Of a stretch of 34,386 bases of DNA, positions 1-8,105 are shown one piece after another. Under the pieces are notes generated by a model. That model was not told where the DNA came from. It searched no databases and saw only the letters and a program-made list of their open reading frames with translations. The stretch comes from an uncultured Roseicyclus sp. (GTDB lineage Bacteria > Pseudomonadota > Alphaproteobacteria > Rhodobacterales > Rhodobacteraceae): NCBI GenBank assembly GCA_937139335.1, contig CAKZPN010000006.1:123959-158344 (forward strand), written 5' to 3'. How positions within the stretch are numbered: position 1 is the first letter of the stretch; each line of letters starts with the position of its first letter. The position numbers were made by a program, and so were the translations under genes.

Positions 1-1
1 G

Positions 2-163
2 GTGCTGGCGGCTTCGGGGCTGTTGACGGTGACTTATCTCGACCTGCCGGTGCCGGAATATGACGTGGAGGCCTATTCCGCGACCTTCCCCGGCGGTGTG
101 CCGCGCATCGCCTCGCCGCAGGGCGACCGGCTCGACACGCTGCTGCGGGCCATCGGCCGCTAG
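2..163 (+). CDS. C-terminal fragment of an unidentified protein
   Basis: An open frame runs from the left edge to a TAG stop at 161-163 and gives about 53 residues. It begins with a short hydrophobic stretch, continues with a proline- and tyrosine-containing segment and ends in LLRAIGR. GC-rich third positions resemble the neighbouring genes. I do not recognise the family. The start lies outside the window. It is followed by about 170 bases of spacer before the PopZ-like gene on the same strand. The spacer holds one 35-codon frame at 222-329 that lacks a convincing ribosome binding site. Confidence 0.5.
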   Translation: MLAASGLLTVTYLDLPVPEYDVEAYSATFPGGVPRIASPQGDRLDTLLRAIGR

Positions 164-335
164 TGACCGAGGGGCCGCAACCCCCCGTCAAATCGGCTGA
201 AATCTAGCTATCCGTTGTGCGATGGCGGTGTTGCGGGTATCGTTTCCCGAAATGCCCCCGCCCGAGGGGCTGTTTGCCGTGGCCGGGCAGGGCTGTGACC
301 CCGCGCCGGCCGGGTCGGTTGAGGAGTGAGCGGAG

Positions 336-1418
336 ATGTCAGATCCAGCGAAATCCGCGAGCGAGATCGAGGATGTTCTGGCGTCGATCCGGCGGCTTGT
401 GTCCGAAAGTCACGCGGCGCCTGCTCGCCCGGCCGCCACCGCGCCGGTCAGCGTCGCGGTGCGCCCGCGCGCCGACGTGTCCGGGGCTGTGCCGCAAGAT
501 GCCGCCCCGCCCGCAGGGCCTGATGGCTCCAGCAAGCTGGTCCTGACGCCGGCGCTGCGCGTGACCGACCCCGATGACCCCTGGGCGCCGGTGCCGGTGG
601 CCGACGCGGCCCATGACCCGGCCGAGGCCGTGCTTGACGACGGTGACGCGGACCCGGACTGGGATCTTGACGACCGGCTGTCGGACTGGGGCGAGATCGA
701 GGACAGCGCCGAGGAATCCGTCGCCGACGCCATCGCCGAGCAGGAGGCGGAGGAGGTCTATCCCACGCTGCCGCCCGGTTTTGTCTACCCCGAGGCGGAC
801 CCGGATGCCGTCGATCCCGGCGACATGGCCGACCTGGCCGAGCTTGACGGCGCCGGGCAGGAGGATATGGCCGATTTCGAGCCGGAAACCGGCGATGCCA
901 ATTGGCCCGACCCCAGCGCGGGGAGTGCCTTGCGCGAATTCGCCCTGGCGCGGGGGCAGGGGACAGGCGAGCCGCCTGCCGATCTCCCGCCCGAGCCCGC
1001 GACAGACGCGGCGGATCAGGCGCCACAGGAAGAGGCAAAGAGCACGATGACCCCGGAACCTCCCGCGCAGGAGGATGATCCCGTCTCCGGCACCGCGCCC
1101 GACGTTGGCCCCGTGCCGGTGTTCTCGCGCCGCATCGACGTGAAGCGCCCAAGCGCCCCGCAGGATACCGCCGACGCGGACCAGCCGATGGGCCTCGACG
1201 ACGAGGACGAGATCGAGGATCTGGGCGAGGCGCATGCGCCCTTCACCTTCCCCGAGACCGAGGACGGCCTGCTGGACGAGGAAACCCTGCGCGACATCAT
1301 CGCCGAGGTCGTGCGCGAGGAACTGCAGGGCGCGCTTGGCCAGCGGATCACGCGCAACGTTCGCAAGATGGTCCGCCGCGAGATCCGGCTGGCCCTTGCG
1401 GCCGAGGATCTGGAATAG
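336..1418 (+). CDS. PopZ-like (DUF2497-type) acidic polar-organizing protein
   Basis: The 360-residue protein has the three-part layout of alphaproteobacterial PopZ. A short N-terminal helix (about residues 7-24, SEIEDVLASIRRLVSES) resembles the PopZ motif EILASIRRII. A very long Asp/Glu/Pro/Ala-rich linker (about 25-305) follows. The C-terminal helical block (about 310-360, LRDIIAEVVREELQ then a basic MVRREIRLAL helix) corresponds to the oligomerization region. PopZ is known to form a pole-localised scaffold that anchors chromosome centromeres and cell-cycle proteins. Here the linker is longer than in Caulobacter PopZ (about 177 residues in total). The start is supported by the GAGGAGTGAGCGGAG leader just before ATG. 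The assignment rests on motif and layout, so it is PopZ-like rather than proven PopZ. Confidence 0.7.
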   Translation: MSDPAKSASEIEDVLASIRRLVSESHAAPARPAATAPVSVAVRPRADVSGAVPQDAAPPAGPDGSSKLVLTPALRVTDPDDPWAPVPVADAAHDPAEAVLDDGDADPDWDLDDRLSDWGEIEDSAEESVADAIAEQEAEEVYPTLPPGFVYPEADPDAVDPGDMADLAELDGAGQEDMADFEPETGDANWPDPSAGSALREFALARGQGTGEPPADLPPEPATDAADQAPQEEAKSTMTPEPPAQEDDPVSGTAPDVGPVPVFSRRIDVKRPSAPQDTADADQPMGLDDEDEIEDLGEAHAPFTFPETEDGLLDEETLRDIIAEVVREELQGALGQRITRNVRKMVRREIRLALAAEDLE

Positions 1419-1484
1419 CGCCGCGCCGGGACATTCGCCCGTCGCGGACTTGACCGGCGACCGCCGGCCCCCAAGGTAAAGGCC

Positions 1485-2342
1485 ATGTTCCCGATCCGCG
1501 ATCACAACCCGTCGAACCGGACGCCCTACGTCACCTGGGCGTTGATCGTGGTGAACGTGATCGTCTTCCTGAGCTATTTCCCCAGCATGGCCGGGTCCGA
1601 GCGAATGCTGCTCGCCTTCTACGGCGACTGGGCGCTGGTGCCGGCCGACGTGCTGTCGGGGCGCGACACCCACACTGTCCTGACCTCGATGTTCCTGCAC
1701 GGCGGCTGGATGCACCTGATCGGCAACATGCTGTTCCTGTATATCTTCGGCGACAACATGGAGGATCTGCTGGGCCACCTCGGGTTCCTGGCCTTCTACC
1801 TCGTCTCGGGTCTTGCGGCGGCGGCAGGGCAGATCATCGCCGGCCCCACCTCGACCATTCCGATGGTCGGCGCCTCGGGCGCGATCGCGGGGGTGATGGG
1901 CGGCTACCTGTTGCTGTTCCCGCGCGCGCGGATCGACGTGCTGGTCATCATCGTCTTCCTGATCCGCATCTTCACGATTCCGGCCTGGCTGATGCTGGGG
2001 CTGTGGTTCGGTCTGCAGCTGGTCAGCGGGTTGTCGATGGATGTCGCGGGCGGCGGCGTGGCCTACTGGGCGCATGCCGGCGGCTTCGTTGCGGGGGTGG
2101 CGCTTGTCCTGCCGCTCTGGCTCCGGCGCGGCGGGCCGGCCTACTGGGCGCGTTGGCACGGCAAGCCGCCGCATGACGAGGTCGAATACGTCGTGGACCG
2201 CACCCGGCGCAGCCCGATCCCGCGCATCCGGCAGGTGCAGACTGACCGCAGCGCGACGCGGCCCCTGTCCGACCTTGCGCGCATCCCGCGCAGCGGCAGC
2301 CGCAAGCCGCGCTCCGGGCCCTGGTCGGGCGGGCGGGAGTAG
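1485..2342 (+). CDS. Rhomboid family intramembrane serine protease
   Basis: This 285-residue polytopic membrane protein has about six hydrophobic segments. It carries the rhomboid signatures: HGGWMHLIGNM (His72, His77, Asn81) in the second membrane segment, the GASG nucleophile motif with Ser131, and the catalytic His197 in AYWAHAGG. Rhomboids cleave transmembrane substrates within the bilayer. The C-terminal 70 residues are a basic, cytoplasm-type tail rich in Arg, Pro and Ser with no evident domain. The ATG is preceded by AAGGTAAAGGCC, an acceptable ribosome binding site. The gene lies 66 bases after the PopZ-like gene on the same strand, so co-transcription is plausible. The substrate cannot be inferred. 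Confidence 0.92.
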   Translation: MFPIRDHNPSNRTPYVTWALIVVNVIVFLSYFPSMAGSERMLLAFYGDWALVPADVLSGRDTHTVLTSMFLHGGWMHLIGNMLFLYIFGDNMEDLLGHLGFLAFYLVSGLAAAAGQIIAGPTSTIPMVGASGAIAGVMGGYLLLFPRARIDVLVIIVFLIRIFTIPAWLMLGLWFGLQLVSGLSMDVAGGGVAYWAHAGGFVAGVALVLPLWLRRGGPAYWARWHGKPPHDEVEYVVDRTRRSPIPRIRQVQTDRSATRPLSDLARIPRSGSRKPRSGPWSGGRE

Positions 2343-2418
2343 CGGGCGCAGGCCGGCACCTGCGGCCGATTCCGGCAACGAATACAGGTGATCTTGCGGA
2401 TAATTTCAGACGAAAAGC

Positions 2419-2446
2419 TTGATGGCTGTGCCGTGTCTCCTATATC
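2419..2446 (+). promoter_or_regulatory. Candidate sigma-70 promoter for the DUF6280 gene
   Basis: TTGATG (2419-2424) and TATATC (2441-2446) are separated by 16 bases in a spacer clearly richer in AT than the surrounding genes. A start near 2453 would leave a leader of about 155 bases before the ATG at 2609. This is a pattern match only. Confidence 0.45.
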
Positions 2447-2507
2447 TAGCGCTTGGATGCCCGGTCACGCACTTGAACCTGTTTGAACATCCGCCGAGCC
2501 ATGCAGT

Positions 2508-2550
2508 GAGCGAATACCACATATGTGATTTTCGCATCACAGAATCGCTC
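2508..2550. promoter_or_regulatory. Nested inverted repeats upstream of DUF6280 (possible operator)
   Basis: Three inverted repeats overlap here. GAGCGA (2508-2513) pairs with TCGCTC (2545-2550). CACATATGTG (2518-2527) is a perfect 10-base palindrome. TGTGAT (2524-2529) and ATCACA (2536-2541) are perfect arms around six bases. The last resembles Crp/Fnr half-sites, but the TGTGA to TCACA gap is eight bases rather than the canonical six. The block lies in the presumed leader of the DUF6280 gene, so it could be an operator or an mRNA structure. Confidence 0.4.
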
Positions 2551-2608
2551 GGTTTTCAGGCAGAAGGGTTTTCACGCCGGAAATGCAAGAGCAAAAAAGG
2601 ACGACGAA

Positions 2609-2926
2609 ATGCGGGATTTCGTTGATGGCACCGCCTTCAACTTCGAACAGGGTCAACGAGCACGCAAGTTGTTCGCTGCCGTTGTTCTCGCTGCGCTCGA
2701 TGACGCGATCGCGGACGACAAGAAATATGGCAACGGCCCCGAGCAGATCGCTCGTTGGGCACGGTCGCGCGATGGCCGCGAGGTGCTGAGCTGTGCCGGG
2801 ATCGATCCCAATGAACGTGTGGTGAAAGGCCTGATGTCTTTCGTCTCGCAAGGCGTGCGGACCTCGGTCGCGCTCAGCCGCGAGGAAAGCGAGCGTCGCC
2901 ACCAGGCCGAGGCAGAGGCCGCCTGA
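2609..2926 (+). CDS. DUF6280 family protein
   Basis: The 105-residue protein begins MRDFVDGTAFN and matches my recall of DUF6280, a small and very strongly conserved family of Rhodobacterales with no assigned function. It is soluble and predicted mostly helical, with a central QIARWARSRDGREVLSCAGI segment and an acidic, Ala/Glu-rich C-terminus. The ATG at 2609 is preceded by AAAAAAGGACGACGAA, a clear ribosome binding site. The frame is open to a possible ATG at 2525, but that would add 28 residues unlike the family and would cover the inverted repeats upstream. The gene stands alone, with its own candidate promoter and a strong terminator, so it is probably monocistronic. The function is unknown. 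Confidence 0.88.
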   Translation: MRDFVDGTAFNFEQGQRARKLFAAVVLAALDDAIADDKKYGNGPEQIARWARSRDGREVLSCAGIDPNERVVKGLMSFVSQGVRTSVALSREESERRHQAEAEAA

Positions 2927-2957
2927 CGCGGGCCCTCTTCACGCTGCCGATCTTGAG

Positions 2958-2986
2958 AAACGCGCCCCTCTGCAGGGCGCGTTTTT
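2958..2986 (+). terminator. Rho-independent terminator after DUF6280
   Basis: CGCGCCC (2961-2967) and GGGCGCG (2975-2981) form a perfect seven-pair stem around a seven-base loop, followed by TTTTT (2982-2986). The AAA before the stem can extend pairing into the T tract, so it could also work on the minus strand, downstream of tRNA-Leu. Confidence 0.9.
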
Positions 2987-3006
2987 CGTTTGCGGCAACC
3001 GCCGAG

Positions 3007-3070
3007 AGCAGCCGCAGGCGGTAGGCGAACAAACCCCGCCTCAAGCAGCCGCAGGCAGTAGGCGAACAAA
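3007..3070. repeat. 27-bp direct repeat, two copies
   Basis: Copies at 3007-3033 and 3044-3070 match at 26 of 27 positions (G versus A in GGCGGTAGG / GGCAGTAGG) and each ends in GGCGAACAAA. A ten-base unlike spacer separates them. They lie just 3' of tRNA-Leu, so on the minus strand each copy begins TTTGTTCGCC in the tRNA trailer. Their origin is not evident. A local duplication is the simplest reading. Confidence 0.85.
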
Positions 3071-3072
3071 AG

Positions 3073-3159
3073 TGGTGCGGGCGGGGGGAGTCGAACCCCC
3101 ACGGCACGAAGGCCCACGGATTTTAAGTCCGATATGTCTACCAGTTCCATCACGCCCGC
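3073..3159 (-). tRNA. tRNA-Leu (anticodon UAA)
   Basis: Read on the minus strand, the 87 bases fold as a class II tRNA. The acceptor stem GCGGGCG pairs perfectly with CGCCCGC, followed by discriminator A and an encoded CCA. The D-loop contains GGTAGAC. The anticodon loop CTTAAAA carries TAA. A long variable arm holds GGGCCTTCGTGCC, and the T-loop is GGTTCGACTCC. The long variable arm and TAA anticodon identify tRNA-Leu reading UUA/UUG, codons rare in this GC-rich genome. The gene stands between the DUF6280 terminator and a divergent coding gene. Confidence 0.97.
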
Positions 3160-3169
3160 ATGTCGCGCA

Positions 3170-3198
3170 TCGCTAGCGGGTCGGGCCGGGCTTGGCAA
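3170..3198 (-). promoter_or_regulatory. Candidate promoter of tRNA-Leu
   Basis: On the minus strand TTGCCA (3198-3193) and TAGCGA (3175-3170) are spaced by 17 bases, with the -10 box ending ten bases before the tRNA 5' end. Spacing and position suit a tRNA promoter. The sequence match is moderate. Confidence 0.45.
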
Positions 3199-3338
3199 TC
3201 GCAGCAACCGGCGCGCGAGCGGCCCCGGTGGCTCCGCTGGCGCGCGCTCCAGCGGCTTTGCGGCAGATCAAGGCGGCACCGGCCCCGCCCCGGCAGATTG
3301 CGCTTCGACGCGTGCTCTGTGGCGGTAGGAGAGGCTCG

Positions 3339-4127
3339 ATGCCGGGTGGTGGTCGGGATATTGTGGTTGTGTCACCGCCAAATCTTGAAAAATCCGAGTT
3401 CGCTCGGGTCGATGCCGCCCTGTCCGCTCCCCACGCGCCGCTGAACCGCGATTGGCTGCTGGCGCGCTTTGCGGAGGGGTTGCAGGTCCGCCTGTTGAAG
3501 GCGCCGAACGAGGGGCTGGTGTTGTTCCAGCCCGGCAAGCTTGCGTGGCGGCCGATCGAGGGTGTGGGACGGACGCTGGTGATCCAGGACCTGCGGGTGG
3601 CGCCCGGCGCACTTGCCCGCGAGGGCCTCGCGCGGCTCTGGTCGGCCGCCGAAAGATTCGCCAACTACTACGGTTTCGTCGCGGTGGTGGCGCTGGTCGG
3701 CTCGGGCCCCGGCCTCGTCGCGCAGGACAGGGCGCCGGGGCGCGGCTGGATGTCGCTCGACACCGGGCCGGATGACGTGCGCCTCGTCGGCCGGGTGTTG
3801 CAGGGCCCGCAGGTCCTGCCCTTCCTGCCGACGGACTGGACCCAGCGCGCGGCTGCGCTCGGACCGGGGGTGGTGATCCAGACCACGGGCGAAAGCGCGG
3901 GGCTCGAGGCGCGCGCCGAGGACACCGTGGCCCGTGTGACGGCGCAGGGGCAGCGCGCGCGCCATGACCGGCTGGCCGATCCGGACCAGGTGAGGGCACG
4001 GGCCGTCAGGCCCGGCGCGGTCTACTCGGTGGTGATCGACGGCGTCGTGGCGGGCGGTCCGGAACTGACGGTGGAGGCGATCCTCGCGCTTCTTCGGCGC
4101 GGCGCGCCCGGTCAGAGCCCCTCGTAG
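3339..4127 (+). CDS. GNAT-like protein, possibly YoaP-related
   Basis: This is a 262-residue soluble protein. The N-terminal half (about residues 30-120) has the segment order of a degenerate acetyltransferase fold: a helix with [12 protein letters not shown], paired strands [16 protein letters not shown] and TLVIQDLRV, then a helix and VAVVALVG. The stretch [10 protein letters not shown] recalls YoaP-type GNAT proteins, and the C-terminus ([14 protein letters not shown]) recalls the strand-turn of the YoaP tail. The usual acetyl-CoA Q/RxxGxG/A loop is not clear, so enzymatic activity is doubtful. I chose ATG 3339, preceded by TAGGAGAGG. The frame stays open to an ATG at 3192, but that would overlap the presumed tRNA-Leu promoter and add low-complexity Ala/Pro/Arg residues. 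The 3' end overlaps the convergent apt gene by 16 bases. Confidence 0.6.
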   Translation: MPGGGRDIVVVSPPNLEKSEFARVDAALSAPHAPLNRDWLLARFAEGLQVRLLKAPNEGLVLFQPGKLAWRPIEGVGRTLVIQDLRVAPGALAREGLARLWSAAERFANYYGFVAVVALVGSGPGLVAQDRAPGRGWMSLDTGPDDVRLVGRVLQGPQVLPFLPTDWTQRAAALGPGVVIQTTGESAGLEARAEDTVARVTAQGQRARHDRLADPDQVRARAVRPGAVYSVVIDGVVAGGPELTVEAILALLRRGAPGQSPS

Positions 4128-4651
4128 CTGCAGATCGCGTGAACCGGCACGCCCATCGCCGAAAGCTTCGCGCGCCCGCCGAGGTCGGGCAGGTCGATGA
4201 CGAAGGCGCAGCCGACTACCTCCGCCCCCAGCCGCTCGATCAGGCGGATGCCGGCCTCGGCGGTGCCGCCCGTGGCCAGCAGGTCGTCGACGATCAGCAC
4301 CTTCTGGCCCGGCTCGACGGCGTCGTCATGGATCTCGACGGTGGCATGGCCATATTCCAGCACATAATCCTGCTCGATCGTCTTGCCGGGCAGCTTGCCC
4401 TTCTTGCGCACCGGGACGAAGCCCTTGCCCAGCTGGTGCGCCACAGCGCCGCCCAGGATGAACCCCCGTGCCTCGAGCCCCGCGATCCGGTCGATGCTGG
4501 TGCCGACGTAGGGCGACAGCAACTGGTCGACGGCCAGCCGGAACCCGCGCGCGTCCTGGAACAGCGTGGTCACATCGCGAAACAAGATGCCCTCGTGCGG
4601 GAAATCGGGAATCGTGCGGATGTAGTCCTGAACGGTCTTCTGCGACGGCAT
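4112..4651 (-). CDS. apt: Adenine phosphoribosyltransferase
   Basis: The 179-residue enzyme converts adenine and PRPP to AMP, the purine salvage step. It has the family hallmarks: the N-terminal [20 protein letters not shown] segment, [10 protein letters not shown], the flexible-loop region RKKGKLPG, and the PRPP-binding motif [13 protein letters not shown] at about residues 118-130. Its length equals the bacterial norm. It is the second gene of a minus-strand pair, 34 bases after the DUF2927 gene. The mtnP gene further along the same strand also releases adenine, so the two activities are functionally linked although separated by several genes. Confidence 0.97.
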   Translation of the reverse strand: MPSQKTVQDYIRTIPDFPHEGILFRDVTTLFQDARGFRLAVDQLLSPYVGTSIDRIAGLEARGFILGGAVAHQLGKGFVPVRKKGKLPGKTIEQDYVLEYGHATVEIHDDAVEPGQKVLIVDDLLATGGTAEAGIRLIERLGAEVVGCAFVIDLPDLGGRAKLSAMGVPVHAICSYEGL

Positions 4652-4685
4652 CTGTGCGGGCGGTCCTTGGTGCGGGGGCTGCGGA

Positions 4686-5354
4686 TCAGCGGCGGGGATA
4701 GTGCTGGCGCAGCGCAGCGGCATCCTGACCGCGGAGCCAGACGGTGGAATTGCTGTATTCGGCGAAGATCGAGGTTTCGTACTCCGCCCCGTCGATGTCG
4801 GTCGGAAGCCCCATCGCCTGCACCAGTTCCTCCAGCACGACCGAGGCGATTTCCCGGCGCCGGATGTCCTGGCTGACGGCGATGGCGGCGCCGGTGATGT
4901 CCGGCCCCCGCGAGCGCAGCGCGACACGCGCGATGGCGATTTCAGCGCCGTCCAGTTCGGTCAGACTGGTGCCCGCGATGCGCCCGCCCTGCGGCGTGTC
5001 CACAAGGTAGACCGGCACGTCCAGCTCGCCCTCGTAGGCGCGGGTCAGCCACAGTGCCGCACCGCTGCCGTTGATCTCGGCGATGGCCTCGTCGATGGCG
5101 CGGTCGATCAGGTCGAGCTTGTAGGACGGAAAGCTCGCGGCGATGCCGGCGATGCCGACGCGCAGCCGCAGCCGCCGCTCCTCGGGCCAGCGGATCATCG
5201 GCTTGGCGCATTCCGCACCCGGCGGCGCGGCGCAGGCGACGAGGCGGTAGAAATCAACGTCCGAAACCAGCCTGTCCACGGCAATGAACTCCTGCGCTTT
5301 TGCGCCGGTCGCGGCGAGCGCGAAGCTGATGGCAAGGGGCAGGGCGGATTTCAT
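4686..5354 (-). CDS. DUF2927 domain protein, secreted
   Basis: The 222-residue product has an N-terminal signal peptide ([21 protein letters not shown], cleavage likely after AKA), so it is exported. The mature part matches my recall of DUF2927, with [16 protein letters not shown] followed by [17 protein letters not shown] and a C-terminal ALRQHYP. The EExxQ segment is reminiscent of degenerate zinc-peptidase helices, but no complete HExxH site is present. I placed the start at the Met of the signal peptide. An upstream start at 5429 would put 25 extra residues ahead of the signal sequence. The ribosome binding site is weak. The gene lies directly upstream of apt, probably as one transcript. 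Function unknown. Confidence 0.82.
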   Translation of the reverse strand: MKSALPLAISFALAATGAKAQEFIAVDRLVSDVDFYRLVACAAPPGAECAKPMIRWPEERRLRLRVGIAGIAASFPSYKLDLIDRAIDEAIAEINGSGAALWLTRAYEGELDVPVYLVDTPQGGRIAGTSLTELDGAEIAIARVALRSRGPDITGAAIAVSQDIRRREIASVVLEELVQAMGLPTDIDGAEYETSIFAEYSNSTVWLRGQDAAALRQHYPRR

Positions 5355-5443
5355 GGACGCAGGTGAAACCAACTCCGCCTCTCGCGCAAGCGGCAGGGTG
5401 ACACGCGTTGCCGGCTGTTGCGCGGACACCGCGGATTTGGGGG

Positions 5444-6364
5444 CTACGCGCCGAGGTGGCGGGTGAGGAAGGCGAGTACCGCCGCCCGCATCGCCGGCGT
5501 CTCGACATGGCCGGTGTCGGAGGCGACGTGGATCTCGATCGCGGCGCTGTCACCATAGGCCGCCCGCAGCCGCGCCAGTGCTGGGTCGAGGGCCACGGAC
5601 GGCGTCAGAGGATCGGTCGCGCCGATCGCCACGAGCTGCGGCCGGGGCGCGACCAGGGCGGCGACATCGCCCATGTCGCCCCGTGCCAGCAGGCCGGGCA
5701 CGGTCATGTAGGGGCCATGCAGATCATGGGCGCCCGTGGCGATCAACGGGGCGATGTCGGAAAAGACGCAGAGCTGCGCCGTGGCGGCGACGCGCGGCTC
5801 CAGCGCCGCCAGCCAGTAGGCGTGGGTGCCGCCCATCGACAGGCCCAGCGTCGCGATGCGGCCCGCGTCGATCTCGGGGCGCGCGGCCAGCCAGTCGAAA
5901 GCGGCGGCCAGTTCCGCCAGCATCTGCCCCAACAGCGGTCGACCCTGCCAGAGCCCCGCTTTTGCCAGCGCAGCCTCCGGCCCTTCGCCCTGCCGCGCGC
6001 CGAACGGGGCGAGGTCGATGGCCAGCGATGCGACCCCCCGCTCCGCCAGCGCCGGCCCATAGGGGCCCTGCAGCGCCGGGCGGCCGTGGGTCAGTTCCTC
6101 CGCTCCGGTCTCGTAGCGGTTGCCGTGGGCGTGGCAGTAGAGCACCGCTGGGTGCGGGCCGGGGCCGGCGGGGCGCAGGTAAAGGCCGGGGACGGCGGCC
6201 GCCCCGATCCGCAGCGTGAGGCGGTGCAGCAGGTGCGGGCCATGGGCCTCGGGCGGGGACATCTGCGCCGCCGCGCCCGGTCGCGTGCCGTCGGGCTGGC
6301 CGAGGAGCGACCAGAGGCGAGAAGGGGTGAACAAGGCGCAGGCCTCCGTCGAATGCTCGCGCAC
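5444..6364 (-). CDS. Alpha/beta hydrolase (dienelactone hydrolase/acetyl-esterase type)
   Basis: The 306-residue soluble hydrolase carries a full catalytic triad layout: nucleophile Ser176 in GLSMGG, acid Asp251 in GATDPLTP, and His286 in SDTGHVETP. An oxyanion-type strand AVLYCHAHGNRY lies at about residues 73-84. The fold is that of dienelactone hydrolases and cephalosporin/acetyl-xylan esterases. The substrate is unknown. The first codon is GTG at 6364-6362, directly after the TGA of the preceding DUF2269 gene with no gap, which suggests translational coupling. Met35 would be an alternative start without losing the catalytic core. It is the last gene of the mtnP operon. Confidence 0.85.
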   Translation of the reverse strand: MREHSTEACALFTPSRLWSLLGQPDGTRPGAAAQMSPPEAHGPHLLHRLTLRIGAAAVPGLYLRPAGPGPHPAVLYCHAHGNRYETGAEELTHGRPALQGPYGPALAERGVASLAIDLAPFGARQGEGPEAALAKAGLWQGRPLLGQMLAELAAAFDWLAARPEIDAGRIATLGLSMGGTHAYWLAALEPRVAATAQLCVFSDIAPLIATGAHDLHGPYMTVPGLLARGDMGDVAALVAPRPQLVAIGATDPLTPSVALDPALARLRAAYGDSAAIEIHVASDTGHVETPAMRAAVLAFLTRHLGA

Positions 6365-6844
6365 TCAACCCCAGAGCGGCGGCTTTGTCACCATCAGCCA
6401 GAACACCAGCAGCAGCGCCGCGAAAGCGGGCCAGCCGAGCATGAACCAGATGCGATAGGCGCGGAGGGCCGCGGGCGGCAGCGCCGTGCCCTCGGCCACC
6501 GCCTGCGCGGCAAGATCACGGATGCGGATCTGCAGGTGCAGCACCGGCGCCCAGCACAGGAAGGCCAGCAGGTAGAGACCATAGGTCAGCAGCAGCCAGG
6601 GTTCGCCCCAGCCGTATCCGGCGAGCGCCGCCAGCCACAGGCCCGTCACCGGCTGCGCGATGCCCGCGGGCGTGGTGAAGAGCCAGTCGGCCGTCACCAC
6701 CCCTGCCGCGACGCCATGGACCTGCCTCGGGTCGCGCCGGCGCATGGCCCAGACCAACTGGAAGGCCGTGCCGATCCCGGTGCCGAAGAGCACGGTGGAG
6801 GACAGGATGTGGACCCATTTGAGGACAAGGTAGGGATCGCTCAC
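6365..6844 (-). CDS. DUF2269 family integral membrane protein
   Basis: The 159-residue protein has four predicted membrane helices (about residues 7-30, 45-75, 80-105 and 133-153). The family-like start YLVLKWVHILSSTVLFGTG has His12 in the first helix. DUF2269 members are small membrane proteins of unknown function. The start ATG overlaps the TGA of the upstream SDR-DoxX gene by four bases, and its own stop abuts the start of the hydrolase gene, so all three are likely translated together. Pairing with a DoxX-bearing oxidoreductase suggests a membrane redox or respiratory role, which is inference only. Confidence 0.85.
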   Translation of the reverse strand: MSDPYLVLKWVHILSSTVLFGTGIGTAFQLVWAMRRRDPRQVHGVAAGVVTADWLFTTPAGIAQPVTGLWLAALAGYGWGEPWLLLTYGLYLLAFLCWAPVLHLQIRIRDLAAQAVAEGTALPPAALRAYRIWFMLGWPAFAALLLVFWLMVTKPPLWG

Positions 6845-8105
6845 CGCTCATCCTCCAGCAGCATCCAGACGAGGATCAGGGCAAGGATCGGCAGGTTCTT
6901 GAGCAGACCGCCAAAGGGCAGCAGCCAGAGCGCCGGGGCGAGCGCGGTGAAGGCGAGGGTGTAGGCGCCGACCAGCCCGATCTGCATCAGCCCGGTGAGC
7001 CGCGGCCGCCAGTTTCGGATCAGGGCCCCCGCCAGCACGAGGTCGGCCAGACCGCCCAGCCGCGCCAGCGCGATGGCCGCGGCATCGGGCAGGGCGCTGT
7101 CGGTGATCGGCAGGAAGGTGTCGGCGGGCAGCAACAGGCCCAAAAGGCCCGAGGCGAGCCAGAGGAGTGCCAGCACCAGCCGCACGAGCGGGCGCAGGAG
7201 GTAGAGCCGCGCATGCCACAGATCCTGCGTGCCGGCCGGTCGCCGCATCGCGAAATCCGACACCGGGCGCGGGTGCAGGGCGATGCGGTGCAGCAACGGG
7301 GCCTCCTCGGCCTCGACGCCCTGGGCAAGTTGCGCCACCGCGGTGCGGGACACCGGCCCGAGCCGCAGCGCGTCCCCCAGTGCCCCCAGCGCCCGTGCAG
7401 CAGGCAGCGGCAGGCACAGCACCCGCGCGGGCGGCAGGCCGAGCCAGCTACGCAGAAGCGCGAGCAGCCCTGCCTGCGTGATCCGCTCGGGGCCGCCGAT
7501 GTCGTAGGTGCCGGCGCCCGGCGGCAGGTCGAGGCAGACGGCCACGACGGCGGCGAGATCCTCGGCATGGATCGGGTTGAACACCTGCCGCCCGTTGCCG
7601 ACCACCGGCGTCACCAATGGCAGCGCCGCCAGCGCGCGTGCCAGCGATGTGCCGCCGTAGGACGTGTCGGCCATCACCAGTCCCGGTCGCAGGATCGTGG
7701 CACCCGCGTCGCGTGCGACGGCCTCGCCCCGGCGGCGCCAGCGGGCAAACCGCGTGTCGGCCTCGATCCCCACCGCTGAGATCAGGAGCGCGGGTGCCCC
7801 CGGCGCGCGCGCGGCGTAAACGGCGCGCGGTGCGGCCTCGTGCACGGCGGCGAAGGCGGCGTCGGACCCGGTCAGAAGCCCCGCGGCGTTCACGACCGCG
7901 CGCCCGCCGGCGAGGTGCGGCGCCCAGAAACCCGGCTCATGGGTGGCGGTGTCGGCCAGATCGGCGCGCAGCGTGGCAAAGCCCATCGCATCCAGCCGCG
8001 TGACCCGCCGGGCCGAGGCCAGCACATCCCAGCCGAGGGCGCGCAGGTGAAAGGCGATGTGGCGGCCGATGAAGCCGTCGGCCCCGAGGATCAGGACCGC
8101 GCGCG

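Noticed and set aside
222..329. A 35-codon frame (ATG 222 to TGA 329) just ahead of the PopZ-like gene
   Set aside because: No ribosome binding site and no recognisable sequence, and GC-rich spacers give short frames by chance. A leader peptide cannot be excluded.
339..2378. A 679-codon minus-strand frame opposite the PopZ-like and rhomboid genes
   Set aside because: It mirrors real genes on the plus strand, shows Arg/Ala/His-rich composition of a shadow frame and has no recognisable domain.
2524..2541. A Crp/Fnr binding site
   Set aside because: Half-sites are right, but the TGTGA to TCACA gap is eight bases instead of six, so I list it only as an inverted repeat.
3007..3159. attL/attR sites of an integrated element at tRNA-Leu
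   Set aside because: The repeats are only 37 bases apart start to start, do not include the tRNA 3' end, and no integrase or cargo lies between them.
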